DNA of 64,000 nucleotides from Sinorhizobium alkalisoli (GTDB lineage: Bacteria; Pseudomonadota; Alphaproteobacteria; Rhizobiales; Rhizobiaceae): NCBI RefSeq assembly GCF_008932245.1, contig NZ_CP034910.1, forward strand, positions 620,001-684,000, given 5' to 3'. Numbering within the stretch: position 1 is the stretch's first letter; every line of letters starts with the position of its first letter. The notes under the pieces are model-generated. The model searched no databases. It saw nothing but the letters and a program-made list of their open reading frames with translations, and was not told the origin of the DNA. Both the position numbers and the translations under genes were made by a program. Below are positions 18,061 through 26,344 of the stretch, in pieces.

Positions 18061-19383
18061 TCAAATTCCGCCCACCTTTATTCTGGAGCCGTCAAAGAAG
18101 CGCGACAGCCGGAAGGGCGTGGGGTCGACACAGGGTGCATCATTGGCAACCAGGTCGGCTGCCAGGCGGCCGATGCCCGGCCCGAGCCCGAAGCCGTGGC
18201 CGGAACCGCCCGCGGCAAGGTAAAGGCCTTTCACACCATCGGCCGGCGAGATGACCGGTACCGCGTCCGGCGTACAATCCACATAGCCTCCCCAACTGTC
18301 GGCGACTTCGATGCCCGTCAGTGCAGGGAACTGCTTTGTGACACCTTTCAGAATAGCCGCGATCGTGCGGCGGCTCGGCGCCGGGTCAAGAACGCGCATC
18401 CGCTCGAACGGCGAGGTCGTGTCGCTATTCCAGCTAGCGAATGCCTCCGGACCACGAAAGAAGGACCCGTTGATGCCTATTTGCACCGCCTTCAGACGCT
18501 TCATGAACATCGGCATGAACGAGCGGGCGTAGCGAAGGCCTTGTGGGGTGATATCCAATGTAGCCCTGCCGCTGATCGCAAGCGTGTAGCTGCCATCCAA
18601 CCGGCGGGTCAACGCGCACTCCGGCGTATAGATCGCCTCACCCAGGTCCGTTGTGGGTCGGGTACGCAGCGCCGTCTGGCGCACGCTCGCCTGCGGGAAC
18701 AGGACTCCGTACTGGTGACAAAACATCGACGTCCAGGCACCGCCGGCGCAAAGAACGGCTTGCGTCCGGATGGTCCCCTTTTCCGTGATAACCCCCGCCA
18801 CCGCTCCATTGACCATATCGAGGCCTCGCGCCGCGCATTCCTGGTGGATCGTCGCCCCAAATTTGCGAGCGCCGTTCGCGATCGTCGGCGCGGCGATGGC
18901 GGGCTCGGCCTTGCCGTCATTGATCGAATGGACCCCCCCAAGCCATTGGCGGCCTTTCGCGGGAATTGCGGCAGCCGCTTCCCTGGCGCTCAGCATCTTC
19001 GTATTGACGTTGAACGGGCGGGCCGTCTCACGCCATGCTTCCCATTCCGCCAGCTGCTTCGGATTGTCCGTGGCGTAAAGCAGACCGCATCGGCGGAAGC
19101 CGACGTCGTCACCGATCTTCGCCGCGAACTCATCCCAAGCTTGCAACGCGATGCCTGAGAGCGGCAACTCGCGCGCATCCCGCATCTGCCGCCGGCACCA
19201 ACCAAAGTTGCGGCTCGACTGCTCGCAGCCGACATGGCCTTTTTCGACCAGAGCGACGGACAGTCCCCGCTCTGCGAGAAAGAAAGCTGCCGTTGCACCG
19301 ACGATGCCGCCGCCGATGACGACGACATCCGCCTGGGCGGGAAGCTCTTGATCGTTCTGTATGCGTTTGACGATTGGAGACAT
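18061..19383 (-). CDS. FAD-dependent amino acid oxidase/dehydrogenase, DAO fold
   Basis: A 440-residue flavoprotein with the FAD fold VVVIGGGIVGATAAFFLAER from residue 20, EKGHVGCEQSSRNFGWCRRQ, and the C-terminal flavin contact AAGGSGHGFGLGPGIG. It is a paralogue of the enzyme at 8122-9456. It lies 29 bases after ridA on the same strand; an imine-forming oxidase beside RidA, which hydrolyses enamines and imines, is a sensible pairing. The start at 19383 is chosen from family alignment; the longer frame to 19581 overlaps ridA and is non-homologous. A stub of its 3-prime end lies at 14325. Confidence 0.87.
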   Translation of the reverse strand: MSPIVKRIQNDQELPAQADVVVIGGGIVGATAAFFLAERGLSVALVEKGHVGCEQSSRNFGWCRRQMRDARELPLSGIALQAWDEFAAKIGDDVGFRRCGLLYATDNPKQLAEWEAWRETARPFNVNTKMLSAREAAAAIPAKGRQWLGGVHSINDGKAEPAIAAPTIANGARKFGATIHQECAARGLDMVNGAVAGVITEKGTIRTQAVLCAGGAWTSMFCHQYGVLFPQASVRQTALRTRPTTDLGEAIYTPECALTRRLDGSYTLAISGRATLDITPQGLRYARSFMPMFMKRLKAVQIGINGSFFRGPEAFASWNSDTTSPFERMRVLDPAPSRRTIAAILKGVTKQFPALTGIEVADSWGGYVDCTPDAVPVISPADGVKGLYLAAGGSGHGFGLGPGIGRLAADLVANDAPCVDPTPFRLSRFFDGSRIKVGGI

Positions 19384-19412
19384 GGGGGCTGACCTGAACT
19401 TTGGCGGCCGAT

Positions 19413-19838
19413 CTATACGGCACTGTTTCCTGCCCCTCCGGCAGGAGCATCCGAGGCAATGACGGCTATCGCATCGACTTCGACGAGATAGCCATAGTGA
19501 AGTTCCGGCACCGGAACGACGGTGCGAGCCGGGCGGGAATCCCCTAGTCGCGCCCCATAAACCTGGTTGAAGCGGGGCCAATTGGCCACGCCGACGATGT
19601 AGGCGGTCACCCTGACGAGATCGGCCGAGGTTCCGCCTGCGGCTTCCAGGATCGCCAGCAGGTTGTCGAGGGCCTGCACCGCCTGGGTCTCGAAGCTGTC
19701 ATCCGGCAGGGCTTCTCCACCGGGTCGGATCGGCAGCTGGCCCGAAATGTAGAGGTGCTGACCGACGAGCTTCGCTTGTGAGTAGTGGCCCGCCGGGCTT
19801 GGTACTCGACCGGTATTCACAGTCATGGACTTGGACAT
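19413..19838 (-). CDS. RidA/YjgF family enamine/imine deaminase
   Basis: A 141-residue member of the RidA superfamily. The catalytic arginine falls at Arg105 (SRPARTVVPV) and the conserved glutamate at Glu120 (YLVEVDAIAV), and the core GQHLYISGQLPI and SFETQAVQALDNLLAILEAAG are standard. RidA proteins hydrolyse reactive enamine/imine intermediates made by PLP dehydratases and amino-acid oxidases, which is exactly what its neighbours encode. GGAGG precedes the ATG, which overlaps the stop of the upstream gene by one base (TGATG), implying translational coupling. Confidence 0.9.
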   Translation of the reverse strand: MSKSMTVNTGRVPSPAGHYSQAKLVGQHLYISGQLPIRPGGEALPDDSFETQAVQALDNLLAILEAAGGTSADLVRVTAYIVGVANWPRFNQVYGARLGDSRPARTVVPVPELHYGYLVEVDAIAVIASDAPAGGAGNSAV

Positions 19839-21016
19839 CACCAGCCTCCAAAGCGGGTCCAACGGGCCTCGACAGCATGCGAGCGGCCGCGGACCACGTG
19901 ATAGGTTTCGTGCTGCGCGGCGGTCGCACAGGCGTGATTCGGCAGGATCCGCACCCGGTCTCCGACCGCAAGATCCGGGAGCCGTGCATTCGATCCGGGG
20001 CGCACCGCTATGATTCCATGTTCCTGGTTCGCGTCGGCAACGATGATGTCATGATAAGGCGTGCCATCCACGTCACAGACCAGACCATAGCCCTGGTCGA
20101 CGGCCTGCTTGCCAGTGCCGCGGTCCCGCGACAGCGACATCCATCCGCCATCGGTTATGATCCAGCCTTTCTCGCGCTGGTGTCCGATGACGGTTGCGAG
20201 CACGCTGAGCGCGATATCGTCGATTTGGCAAACACCAAGCCCAGCCATCACCAGGTCGAAGAAGACGAACACGCCCGCGCGGACTTCCGTCACTCCCGCG
20301 AGATCCGTCGCGTGATGGGCCGTCGGTGTCGAGCCGACGCTGACGACCGGGCACGGCAGCCCCGCGTTCCGCAAAATGCGCGCGGCCTCCACGACGGCCA
20401 ATCGTTCGGTTTCCGCGTAGAGCCGCAGCGCCTCGACGCCTCCGCCCTTATAGCTGTCGCCGGCATGGGTGAGCACGCCACGCAGCTCGGCACCTGCCGT
20501 CAACGCCTGCCCGATTTCCACCAGCTGCGCGTGATCAGTGGGTCGCACACCGGAGCGGTGGCCGTCGCAATCGATCTCGATCATGGCCGGGATGCGCGTC
20601 CCGGTCCGCCGAGACGCCTCGGCCACCGCTTGTGCCTGCTGAACAGCATCCAGAGTGACTACGAGATCGACGCCGTTCGCCCGCAGCTCCGCGACACGCT
20701 CGAGCTTCGCTGGGGTGATGCCGACCGCATAGATCATGTCCCGGACGCCTGCCGCCGCGAACTGTTCAGCTTCCTTCAGGGTAGAGACGGTCGCCGGGCC
20801 CGCCGGCGAGTTCATTACCCGCCGCGCCACTTCGATCGACTTGGCGGTCTTCAGATGCGGCCGGAGTGACACGCCCAGGGCGTCAAGGCGGCTCCTGAGC
20901 CGCTGAACATTCCGGTCCATTCGGTCGGCGTCCAGGATCAAACAGGGTGTTTCCAAGTCCTCAAGGCGGGTCGAGGCGGCCAGCCGGGAGGTGGGGTCGG
21001 TCGTGGCTAGAGCCAT
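19838..21016 (-). CDS. Fold-III PLP enzyme, DSD1-type D-serine/3-hydroxyaspartate dehydratase-like
   Basis: A 392-residue alanine-racemase-fold protein. The PLP lysine is Lys56 in RPHLKTAKS. The metal site is His361-x-Cys363 (NHACAT): D-serine dehydratases and D-threo-3-hydroxyaspartate dehydratase carry His-x-Cys, while D-threonine aldolases carry His-x-Asp. This argues for a metal-assisted dehydratase over an aldolase. ATG 21016 has GGAG 9 bases upstream. The gene is divergent from a LysR regulator and heads the run dehydratase, RidA, oxidase, cupin, GNAT. The enamine product would be handled by RidA. Confidence 0.84.
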   Translation of the reverse strand: MALATTDPTSRLAASTRLEDLETPCLILDADRMDRNVQRLRSRLDALGVSLRPHLKTAKSIEVARRVMNSPAGPATVSTLKEAEQFAAAGVRDMIYAVGITPAKLERVAELRANGVDLVVTLDAVQQAQAVAEASRRTGTRIPAMIEIDCDGHRSGVRPTDHAQLVEIGQALTAGAELRGVLTHAGDSYKGGGVEALRLYAETERLAVVEAARILRNAGLPCPVVSVGSTPTAHHATDLAGVTEVRAGVFVFFDLVMAGLGVCQIDDIALSVLATVIGHQREKGWIITDGGWMSLSRDRGTGKQAVDQGYGLVCDVDGTPYHDIIVADANQEHGIIAVRPGSNARLPDLAVGDRVRILPNHACATAAQHETYHVVRGRSHAVEARWTRFGGW

Positions 21017-21108
21017 GAATCTGATCTCCAATTCTGGATTTCACCTTGCGATCAAACCATGAAGATGACAATTAATGACATGTGAATGATCGCTTCAGGT
21101 TCCGATTA

Positions 21109-22050
21109 ATGTTGACGTCCGACGATCTTGCCTTCTTTTCAGTGCTGACAGGCTCGAAATCTCTGGCCGAGAGCGCGAGAAAGCTGAACGTTACGCCACC
21201 GGCGGTGACACAGCGCCTGCGCGCCCTGGAGGAGAAAGTCGGGGTGCGGCTGATTGACCGCTCCGGACGGCGGCTGCGGCTTACGGAAGAGGGCTCGTTG
21301 GTCGCTTCGCACAGCGTTATCGTCAGCGAGGCCATCGATTCGCTTGCCGAAGCCCTGGCTGATCGCAGGGGTGCGGTTCGCGGACATCTCAGGGTCGCCG
21401 CACCACACGGATTTGGACGGCTTCATGTGGCGCCGGTCGTGGAAGCGTTCGCACGAGAGCACGGCGGCGCGACCGCTACCCTGCAGCTGTCCGACCATCC
21501 GGCGGCGCTGCTCGTCGAAAGCTATGATGTCGTTGTTCACATTGGGGCGCCGGGGCATCTGGACCAGGTCGTTACGACATTGGCCCCCAACCCTCGAATA
21601 CTCTGCGCAAGTCCGAGGTATCTCGACTCGGCACCGCCCATTTCAGCGCCTGCCGATCTTGCTCAACATCGTTGCCTAGCCGTTCGCGAGAACGAAGAGG
21701 ACGTGACGCTGTGGCGGTTCAAGGGGCCGCGGCAGGAGATTGCGACGGTGCGCGTCAATCCAGTCATGTCGAGCAATGATGGTGCCGTCATCCGGGAGTG
21801 GGCGCTTGCCGGTCAGGGCATCATGATCCGTTCCGAGTGGAACGTGGCAGAAGATCTCGCTGAAGGACGGCTGCGGCAGGTGCTGCCCAACTGGAAACTC
21901 CCACCGGCCGACATTGTCGCGATGCTCGGCTCGCGCCACGGGCGAAGCGCCCGGACTGCCGCCTTCCTGACGATGCTTCGACAGGCGCTGAAGCCGCCGC
22001 CCTGGCAAGCCGGGCGCCCGGAACCGGGTCTCGTCAATAGCCCAGGATAG
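21109..22050 (+). CDS. LysR-type transcriptional regulator
   Basis: A 313-residue regulator with an N-terminal winged HTH (FFSVLTGSKSLAESARKLNV, then AVTQRLRALEEKVGVRLIDR) and the usual effector domain. ATG 21109 is chosen; an in-frame GTG at 21082 is possible. Its 92-base divergence from the DSD1-type gene is the classical arrangement for a LysR activator of the neighbouring operon. Its 3-prime end overlaps the convergent aldehyde dehydrogenase by 17 bases. Confidence 0.9.
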   Translation: MLTSDDLAFFSVLTGSKSLAESARKLNVTPPAVTQRLRALEEKVGVRLIDRSGRRLRLTEEGSLVASHSVIVSEAIDSLAEALADRRGAVRGHLRVAAPHGFGRLHVAPVVEAFAREHGGATATLQLSDHPAALLVESYDVVVHIGAPGHLDQVVTTLAPNPRILCASPRYLDSAPPISAPADLAQHRCLAVRENEEDVTLWRFKGPRQEIATVRVNPVMSSNDGAVIREWALAGQGIMIRSEWNVAEDLAEGRLRQVLPNWKLPPADIVAMLGSRHGRSARTAAFLTMLRQALKPPPWQAGRPEPGLVNSPG

Positions 22051-23461
22051 CCTTCGTCTCGAGATACTCTTCGAGCCCGTGCACGCCATATTCGCGTCCG
22101 TTGCCTGAGCGCTTATAGCCACCGAATGCGGCCGCCCCGTCCCACGCCGGATAGTTGATATGAACCTGCCCGGCGCGGATCCGGGAGGCAACCCTCCGTG
22201 CCCGCTCCCGATCCGAGGACTGGACATGGGCTCCCAGTCCATAATCGGTGTCGTTTGCGATCGCGATTGCCTCTTCTTCGTCCCGGTACGGCATGATCGC
22301 CAGCACGGGCCCGAAAATCTCCTCGCGAGCGATGCGCATGTCCGGCTGAACCTCGGAAAAAATCGTCGGCTGCGTGAAGAAGCCTCGATCGAGGCCTGGT
22401 GGGCGACCCAGTCCGCCGCACAGGAGCTTCGCGCCTTCGTCGATTCCGGCCCGGATCATGGCCTGCACCCGCTCATACTGGGCGCGATTGGCAATCGGAC
22501 CCATGGCGGTCTCGGAATCGCGTGGATCGCCGACGTGGATGGCGTGCGCGGTTTTGCTGGCCAGATCCTCGACTTCGGCGAGCCGATGGGCGGGTACGAT
22601 CATGCGTGTCGGGGCGCTGCATGACTGGCCGACATTGCGCATTCCGGCAAGCACGCCCTTGGGCACCGCCTCGGTAAAATCGGCGTCATCGAGCAGTATG
22701 TTGGGTGACTTGCCGCCAAGTTCCTGGACCACCCGCTTGACCGTCGGGGCAGCCGCCTGCGCGACGAGCACCCCCGCCCGCGTCGAGCCGGTGATCGAGA
22801 TCATGTCGACATCTGGATGGCTGGAGAGGGCTGCACCGACACTATCTCCAGTGCCGTTGACCAGGTTGAACACGCCTGGCGGAGTACCCGCGTCGTGCAT
22901 CAGTTCGGCAAAAAGCAAGGCACTGTAGGGTGACAGCTCACTGGGTTTGAGGACGACGGTGCAGCCCGCCGCGATCGCTGGGGCAAGCTTGGCGGTGATC
23001 TGGTAGAGCGGCCAGTTCCACGGCGTGATCAAAGCACAAACGCCAATCGGCTCCTTGGCCGTTGCGGTGTGCCCATTAATCGCCAGGAATGGATAGTTCT
23101 GAAGGACCTCCATCTGGACGCGAACGTGCTCGGCAGCGAAAAAAACCTGCGAGGCGCGCGCGAAGCTGATCGCCGCGCCCATCTCCATGACGAGGGTCTC
23201 GGCGAAGAGTTCCGCTCTCTCGTTCAGCAGCGCATGCACCCTGCCGAGCAGCTCGAGCCTCTCGGACACAGATGATTGAGAGAAGGCGGGGAAGGCCTTG
23301 CGCGCTGCCGCAACCGCGCGATCGACGTGGTTTGCGTCTCCGGCGGCAATATGCCCGATAACCCGTTCCGAGGCGGGATCAACGACGGGCAGACTCGTTG
23401 CGTCCGCGTGTTCTTGCCACTCCCCGCCAATATAGAACTGGGTTCCTCGTTCGGTTATCAT
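22034..23461 (-). CDS. NAD(P)-dependent aldehyde dehydrogenase
   Basis: A 475-residue aldehyde dehydrogenase. General base Glu247 (VQELGGKSPN), nucleophile Cys281 (NVGQSCSAPTR) and the TPWNWP oxyanion motif with Asn149 are all present. The overall pattern (FYIGGEW start, YPAWDGAAAFGGYKRSGNG near the end) fits broad-specificity members such as those acting on aliphatic or aromatic aldehydes. AAGG precedes ATG 23461; the frame upstream to 23602 is non-homologous. It is monocistronic-looking and convergent with the LysR gene. Confidence 0.9.
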   Translation of the reverse strand: MITERGTQFYIGGEWQEHADATSLPVVDPASERVIGHIAAGDANHVDRAVAAARKAFPAFSQSSVSERLELLGRVHALLNERAELFAETLVMEMGAAISFARASQVFFAAEHVRVQMEVLQNYPFLAINGHTATAKEPIGVCALITPWNWPLYQITAKLAPAIAAGCTVVLKPSELSPYSALLFAELMHDAGTPPGVFNLVNGTGDSVGAALSSHPDVDMISITGSTRAGVLVAQAAAPTVKRVVQELGGKSPNILLDDADFTEAVPKGVLAGMRNVGQSCSAPTRMIVPAHRLAEVEDLASKTAHAIHVGDPRDSETAMGPIANRAQYERVQAMIRAGIDEGAKLLCGGLGRPPGLDRGFFTQPTIFSEVQPDMRIAREEIFGPVLAIMPYRDEEEAIAIANDTDYGLGAHVQSSDRERARRVASRIRAGQVHINYPAWDGAAAFGGYKRSGNGREYGVHGLEEYLETKAILGY

Positions 23462-23632
23462 GTTTGAACCTTTCGACAGTGCAATGCGGCCGGGGCGCGC
23501 CAATGTCAGGAGCATGCCCCATTCCACTTGAAGGCGACAATTCATGTCGCCTGAATGTCGGCTTAAGAGGGGCGTTAACAAAAGAGTCGACGGCAAGCTC
23601 AAAAAGTAGATGCGCCTTTGCTTTGCGGCACT

Positions 23633-24076
23633 CTATTTTCGGATCACAGAGGAGAGCGCAAAGGCGGTCAGCGTATCGCGTACCCCGGGCATCTCGGCTA
23701 TCAGCTGCCAAATCTGCCGGATGCGGTCAGCCTCGGGAGACTCAACCCTGACGAGGAGATCGAAGTCACCAGTCATGACGTCGCAAGCCACGACTTCCGG
23801 GATCCTCCGCAACGCCTGAATAACGTCGCCACCCCTCATGCGATCGTTCCGATAGACGAAGATCAGCGCGGTCGTCACGTGTTGGTTACTCCCTCCATCG
23901 CCGGTGACGATCGTATATCCTTTGATGAAGCCTTCTCGCTCCAGTCGTTCGATCCGTACTCGCACGGCGTTACGCGAGAGATTCACTTTCGCCGACAACT
24001 CCGCATGCGAGATGCGGGCGTTTGCCTTCAATTCGACGATGATCTGTTCGTCAGTTCGATCGAGAAGATATTTCAT
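23633..24076 (-). CDS. Lrp/AsnC family transcriptional regulator
   Basis: A 147-residue regulator: LLDRTDEQIIVELKANARIS and an HTH (AELSAKVNLSRNAVRVRIERL), then a RAM sensing domain with VMTGDFDLLVRVE. It is 18 bases downstream of the homoserine-kinase-like gene, so it is probably the operon's own amino-acid-responsive regulator. Confidence 0.9.
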   Translation of the reverse strand: MKYLLDRTDEQIIVELKANARISHAELSAKVNLSRNAVRVRIERLEREGFIKGYTIVTGDGGSNQHVTTALIFVYRNDRMRGGDVIQALRRIPEVVACDVMTGDFDLLVRVESPEADRIRQIWQLIAEMPGVRDTLTAFALSSVIRK

Positions 24077-24094
24077 GGGGTCGGTGCCGGTCGT

Positions 24095-24880
24095 TTAGCC
24101 TAGAATGTCGGGCGTTACCGACCGATAAGCTACCACGGCGACTTCCGGTAGGAAGGTTCTTTCCTTCTGACTGGCAAATCGCCTCGATGTCGAAGCCATT
24201 ATGAGGCCCGGCAAAGCTTCCTTTTCCGCGCCGCTCAGGCTTCGAATCTCTTCATAACCCTGCAGTAGCGCGCGTGCCCGCTCCTCGTTCAGTTCTCCGT
24301 TGGTTTCCCCCGCCCAACCGACAAGCACATCGGCAACCTCCGAGACCAGCACATCATCGTGCCGAAGCCTGAAGTTGATGACGCCGCTTACTTCCTCTCC
24401 AAGAAAAAAGACATTCTCTTGGGCCAGCGCGCCATGAACTGCCCCGGTTGGAAGATCCGATGCTGTGCGTCTTACCTTTCGTTCCAAGACCGCATGGATT
24501 TGAGCCATCACACGGCCCAGGCTTCGGCATTTTGCCGCGCCTGCAATGGTGGATGAGGAGCCCGGTACGAAGCTGACGACGGCAACCAATCGACCCGCGG
24601 CCCGGCACGTGGCGTGGCCCTCGACGGTGCGCAGCGGCTTGGGGCAGGGTACGCCCTTTCGATAGAGCTCCTCCATGGTTTCGAAGGCTCTTTCCAGATC
24701 TAATGGCTGGGCTCCGCTCTCGAAAAGCGTAACGATGAATTCCCCTTCCTTGGCGCGAAACAGGTAGGTCGTCTCGCTGTCGCCGTCAGCGATCCCAATC
24801 ACTGACGAAAGCGACGTAAAACCATAAACTGCAGTGATCGATTGGCGATCTTCGTCAGAAAGCTCGGTAAAAACAGCCAT
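24095..24880 (-). CDS. Homoserine kinase-like (ThrB2/APH fold) protein lacking catalytic aspartates
   Basis: A 261-residue relative of the rhizobial-type ThrB homoserine kinase. Recognisable blocks are MAVFTELSDED, the substrate-side YRKGVPCPKPL, and NVFFLGEEVSGVINF. Active kinases read H-x-D-L-x-x-x-N and then I-D-F; here the blocks are HGALAQEN (Ala151 at the catalytic Asp) and INF (Asn169 at the metal Asp). About 45 residues between the lobes, present in the roughly 320-residue enzymes, are also missing. The gene is intact and sits in an operon with homoserine dehydrogenase, so it may be a sensor or a protein under relaxed selection. Confidence 0.78.
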   Translation of the reverse strand: MAVFTELSDEDRQSITAVYGFTSLSSVIGIADGDSETTYLFRAKEGEFIVTLFESGAQPLDLERAFETMEELYRKGVPCPKPLRTVEGHATCRAAGRLVAVVSFVPGSSSTIAGAAKCRSLGRVMAQIHAVLERKVRRTASDLPTGAVHGALAQENVFFLGEEVSGVINFRLRHDDVLVSEVADVLVGWAGETNGELNEERARALLQGYEEIRSLSGAEKEALPGLIMASTSRRFASQKERTFLPEVAVVAYRSVTPDILG

Positions 24881-24928
24881 TTCCCTACCCTTGTGAGAGA
24901 TGGAGTGAGATGGAGGAAGCGGCGCCCG

Positions 24929-26344
24929 TCACCGCTTCAGCCGATTGATGCAGACGACCTTCGGCTGTGTCATGTCTTCGTAGGCAAACCGAACGCCTTC
25001 ACGTCCCATGCTGCCGAATTTGAATCCGCCAAAGGGCATTGCGTCGAACCGATAGTCGGACGAGTCATTGATCATGATACCGCCGGCGTCGATTTGATTG
25101 GCGGCATCAAGGGCCTCCTCCAGATCGTTGGTGAAAATACCAGCGTGGAGGCTGTATTCCGGGCTGTTCGCCAGCTGGATTGCCTCATCCAGTCCATCGA
25201 ACGGCTGCAGGATGACAATCGGCGCAAAGACCTCCTCATTCCACAGGTCGCACGTTGCTGGCACGTTCTCCAGCACTGTTGGGGGGTAGAGAGTGCCGGA
25301 TGGCCTATGCCCGCAAAGGAGAGTGGCGCCAGCGGCGATTGCGCGCTCGACCATGGCAGCAGCTCGACCGACCGCCTTTTCGGAAATCATCGGCCCCACG
25401 TCAGTATCTGCTTCCAACGGGTTGCCGGTCTTGAGCTTGGCGGTCTGAGCCACGAACTCGGCCTTGAACCGTTCATAGATCGGTCGTTGGAGCAGAATCC
25501 GCTGCGTGCCGATGCAGTTTTGGCCCGCCGCCCAGTATGCACCCGACACGCACCCTTCGACCGCGGCGTCAAGATCGCTGTTTTCCATGACGATAACCGG
25601 TGCATTTCCGCCGAGGTCCATCGCGAGCTTCTTGATGCCGGCACTCTTCGCGATGGCCTCGCCGGTCGTAAAACCCCCTGTGAAGGAGATCATCCGAACG
25701 TCCTTGGCCGAAACGAGCGCCTTGCCCAGGTCCGCCCCGCCGATAGCTACGGTGATGACTTCCTCGGGCAAGCCGCTTTCGATCAACGCTTCAACCAGCT
25801 TGATGGCCGAAAGAGGCGTAAGCTCCGAGGGCTTCAGGAGTATCGCATTGCCGCCGGCGATCGCGGGGCCGAGCTTGTGGGCCACGAGATTGAGCGGGTC
25901 ATTGTAAGGCGTGATCGCAGTGATGATGCCGAGCGGCTCCCGTGTGTACCAGCCTTGACGGGATTCTGAGCCCGCATAGGAATCGAAGGGGATCACCTCG
26001 CCAGCATTCCGCTTGGCTTCGTCCGCCGAGAGCTTCAAAGTATTGACACATCTTGTAGCTTCCTTGCGGGCTTGCGTGATTGTTTTCCCCGCTTCCCCTA
26101 CGACAAGGAGTGCAAAATCCTCTTTGTGGGCTTCAACAATCGCTGCCGCCTTTTCGAGAATTGCGGAGCGTCTATGACGGGGTAGGGAACGTGCGATCTG
26201 CGCACCACGATTGGCGCGCTGAAGCAGCAGGTTCACACTGTCGGCACTGGTCACAGCGACTGTCCCGACAAAGCTGCCGTCGAAGGGATTGCTGATAATG
26301 ATCTCGTCCACGGATGTCTTCTTGCTGATGGCGAGGCTCTGCAT
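24929..26344 (-). CDS. Aldehyde dehydrogenase of a homoserine cassette
   Basis: A 471-residue aldehyde dehydrogenase most like the lactaldehyde/phosphonoacetaldehyde dehydrogenase branch ([17 protein letters not shown] motif, [20 protein letters not shown] near the end). Nucleophile Cys277 is present (GQNCIGTQR). The general base, glutamate in nearly all relatives, is aspartate here (Asp243, MDLGGNAP). Its ATG overlaps the homoserine dehydrogenase stop by one base. The coupling suggests that the substrate is aspartate 4-semialdehyde made by that enzyme, giving aspartate; this is inference. Confidence 0.86.
   Translation of the reverse strand: MQSLAISKKTSVDEIIISNPFDGSFVGTVAVTSADSVNLLLQRANRGAQIARSLPRHRRSAILEKAAAIVEAHKEDFALLVVGEAGKTITQARKEATRCVNTLKLSADEAKRNAGEVIPFDSYAGSESRQGWYTREPLGIITAITPYNDPLNLVAHKLGPAIAGGNAILLKPSELTPLSAIKLVEALIESGLPEEVITVAIGGADLGKALVSAKDVRMISFTGGFTTGEAIAKSAGIKKLAMDLGGNAPVIVMENSDLDAAVEGCVSGAYWAAGQNCIGTQRILLQRPIYERFKAEFVAQTAKLKTGNPLEADTDVGPMISEKAVGRAAAMVERAIAAGATLLCGHRPSGTLYPPTVLENVPATCDLWNEEVFAPIVILQPFDGLDEAIQLANSPEYSLHAGIFTNDLEEALDAANQIDAGGIMINDSSDYRFDAMPFGGFKFGSMGREGVRFAYEDMTQPKVVCINRLKR

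Noticed and set aside
10778..21016. A complete beta-hydroxyaspartate cycle (aldolase plus dehydratase of the two PLP folds are present)
   Set aside because: The required aspartate-glyoxylate aminotransferase and iminosuccinate reductase genes are absent from the window, and the fold-III enzyme has the dehydratase-type His-x-Cys pair.
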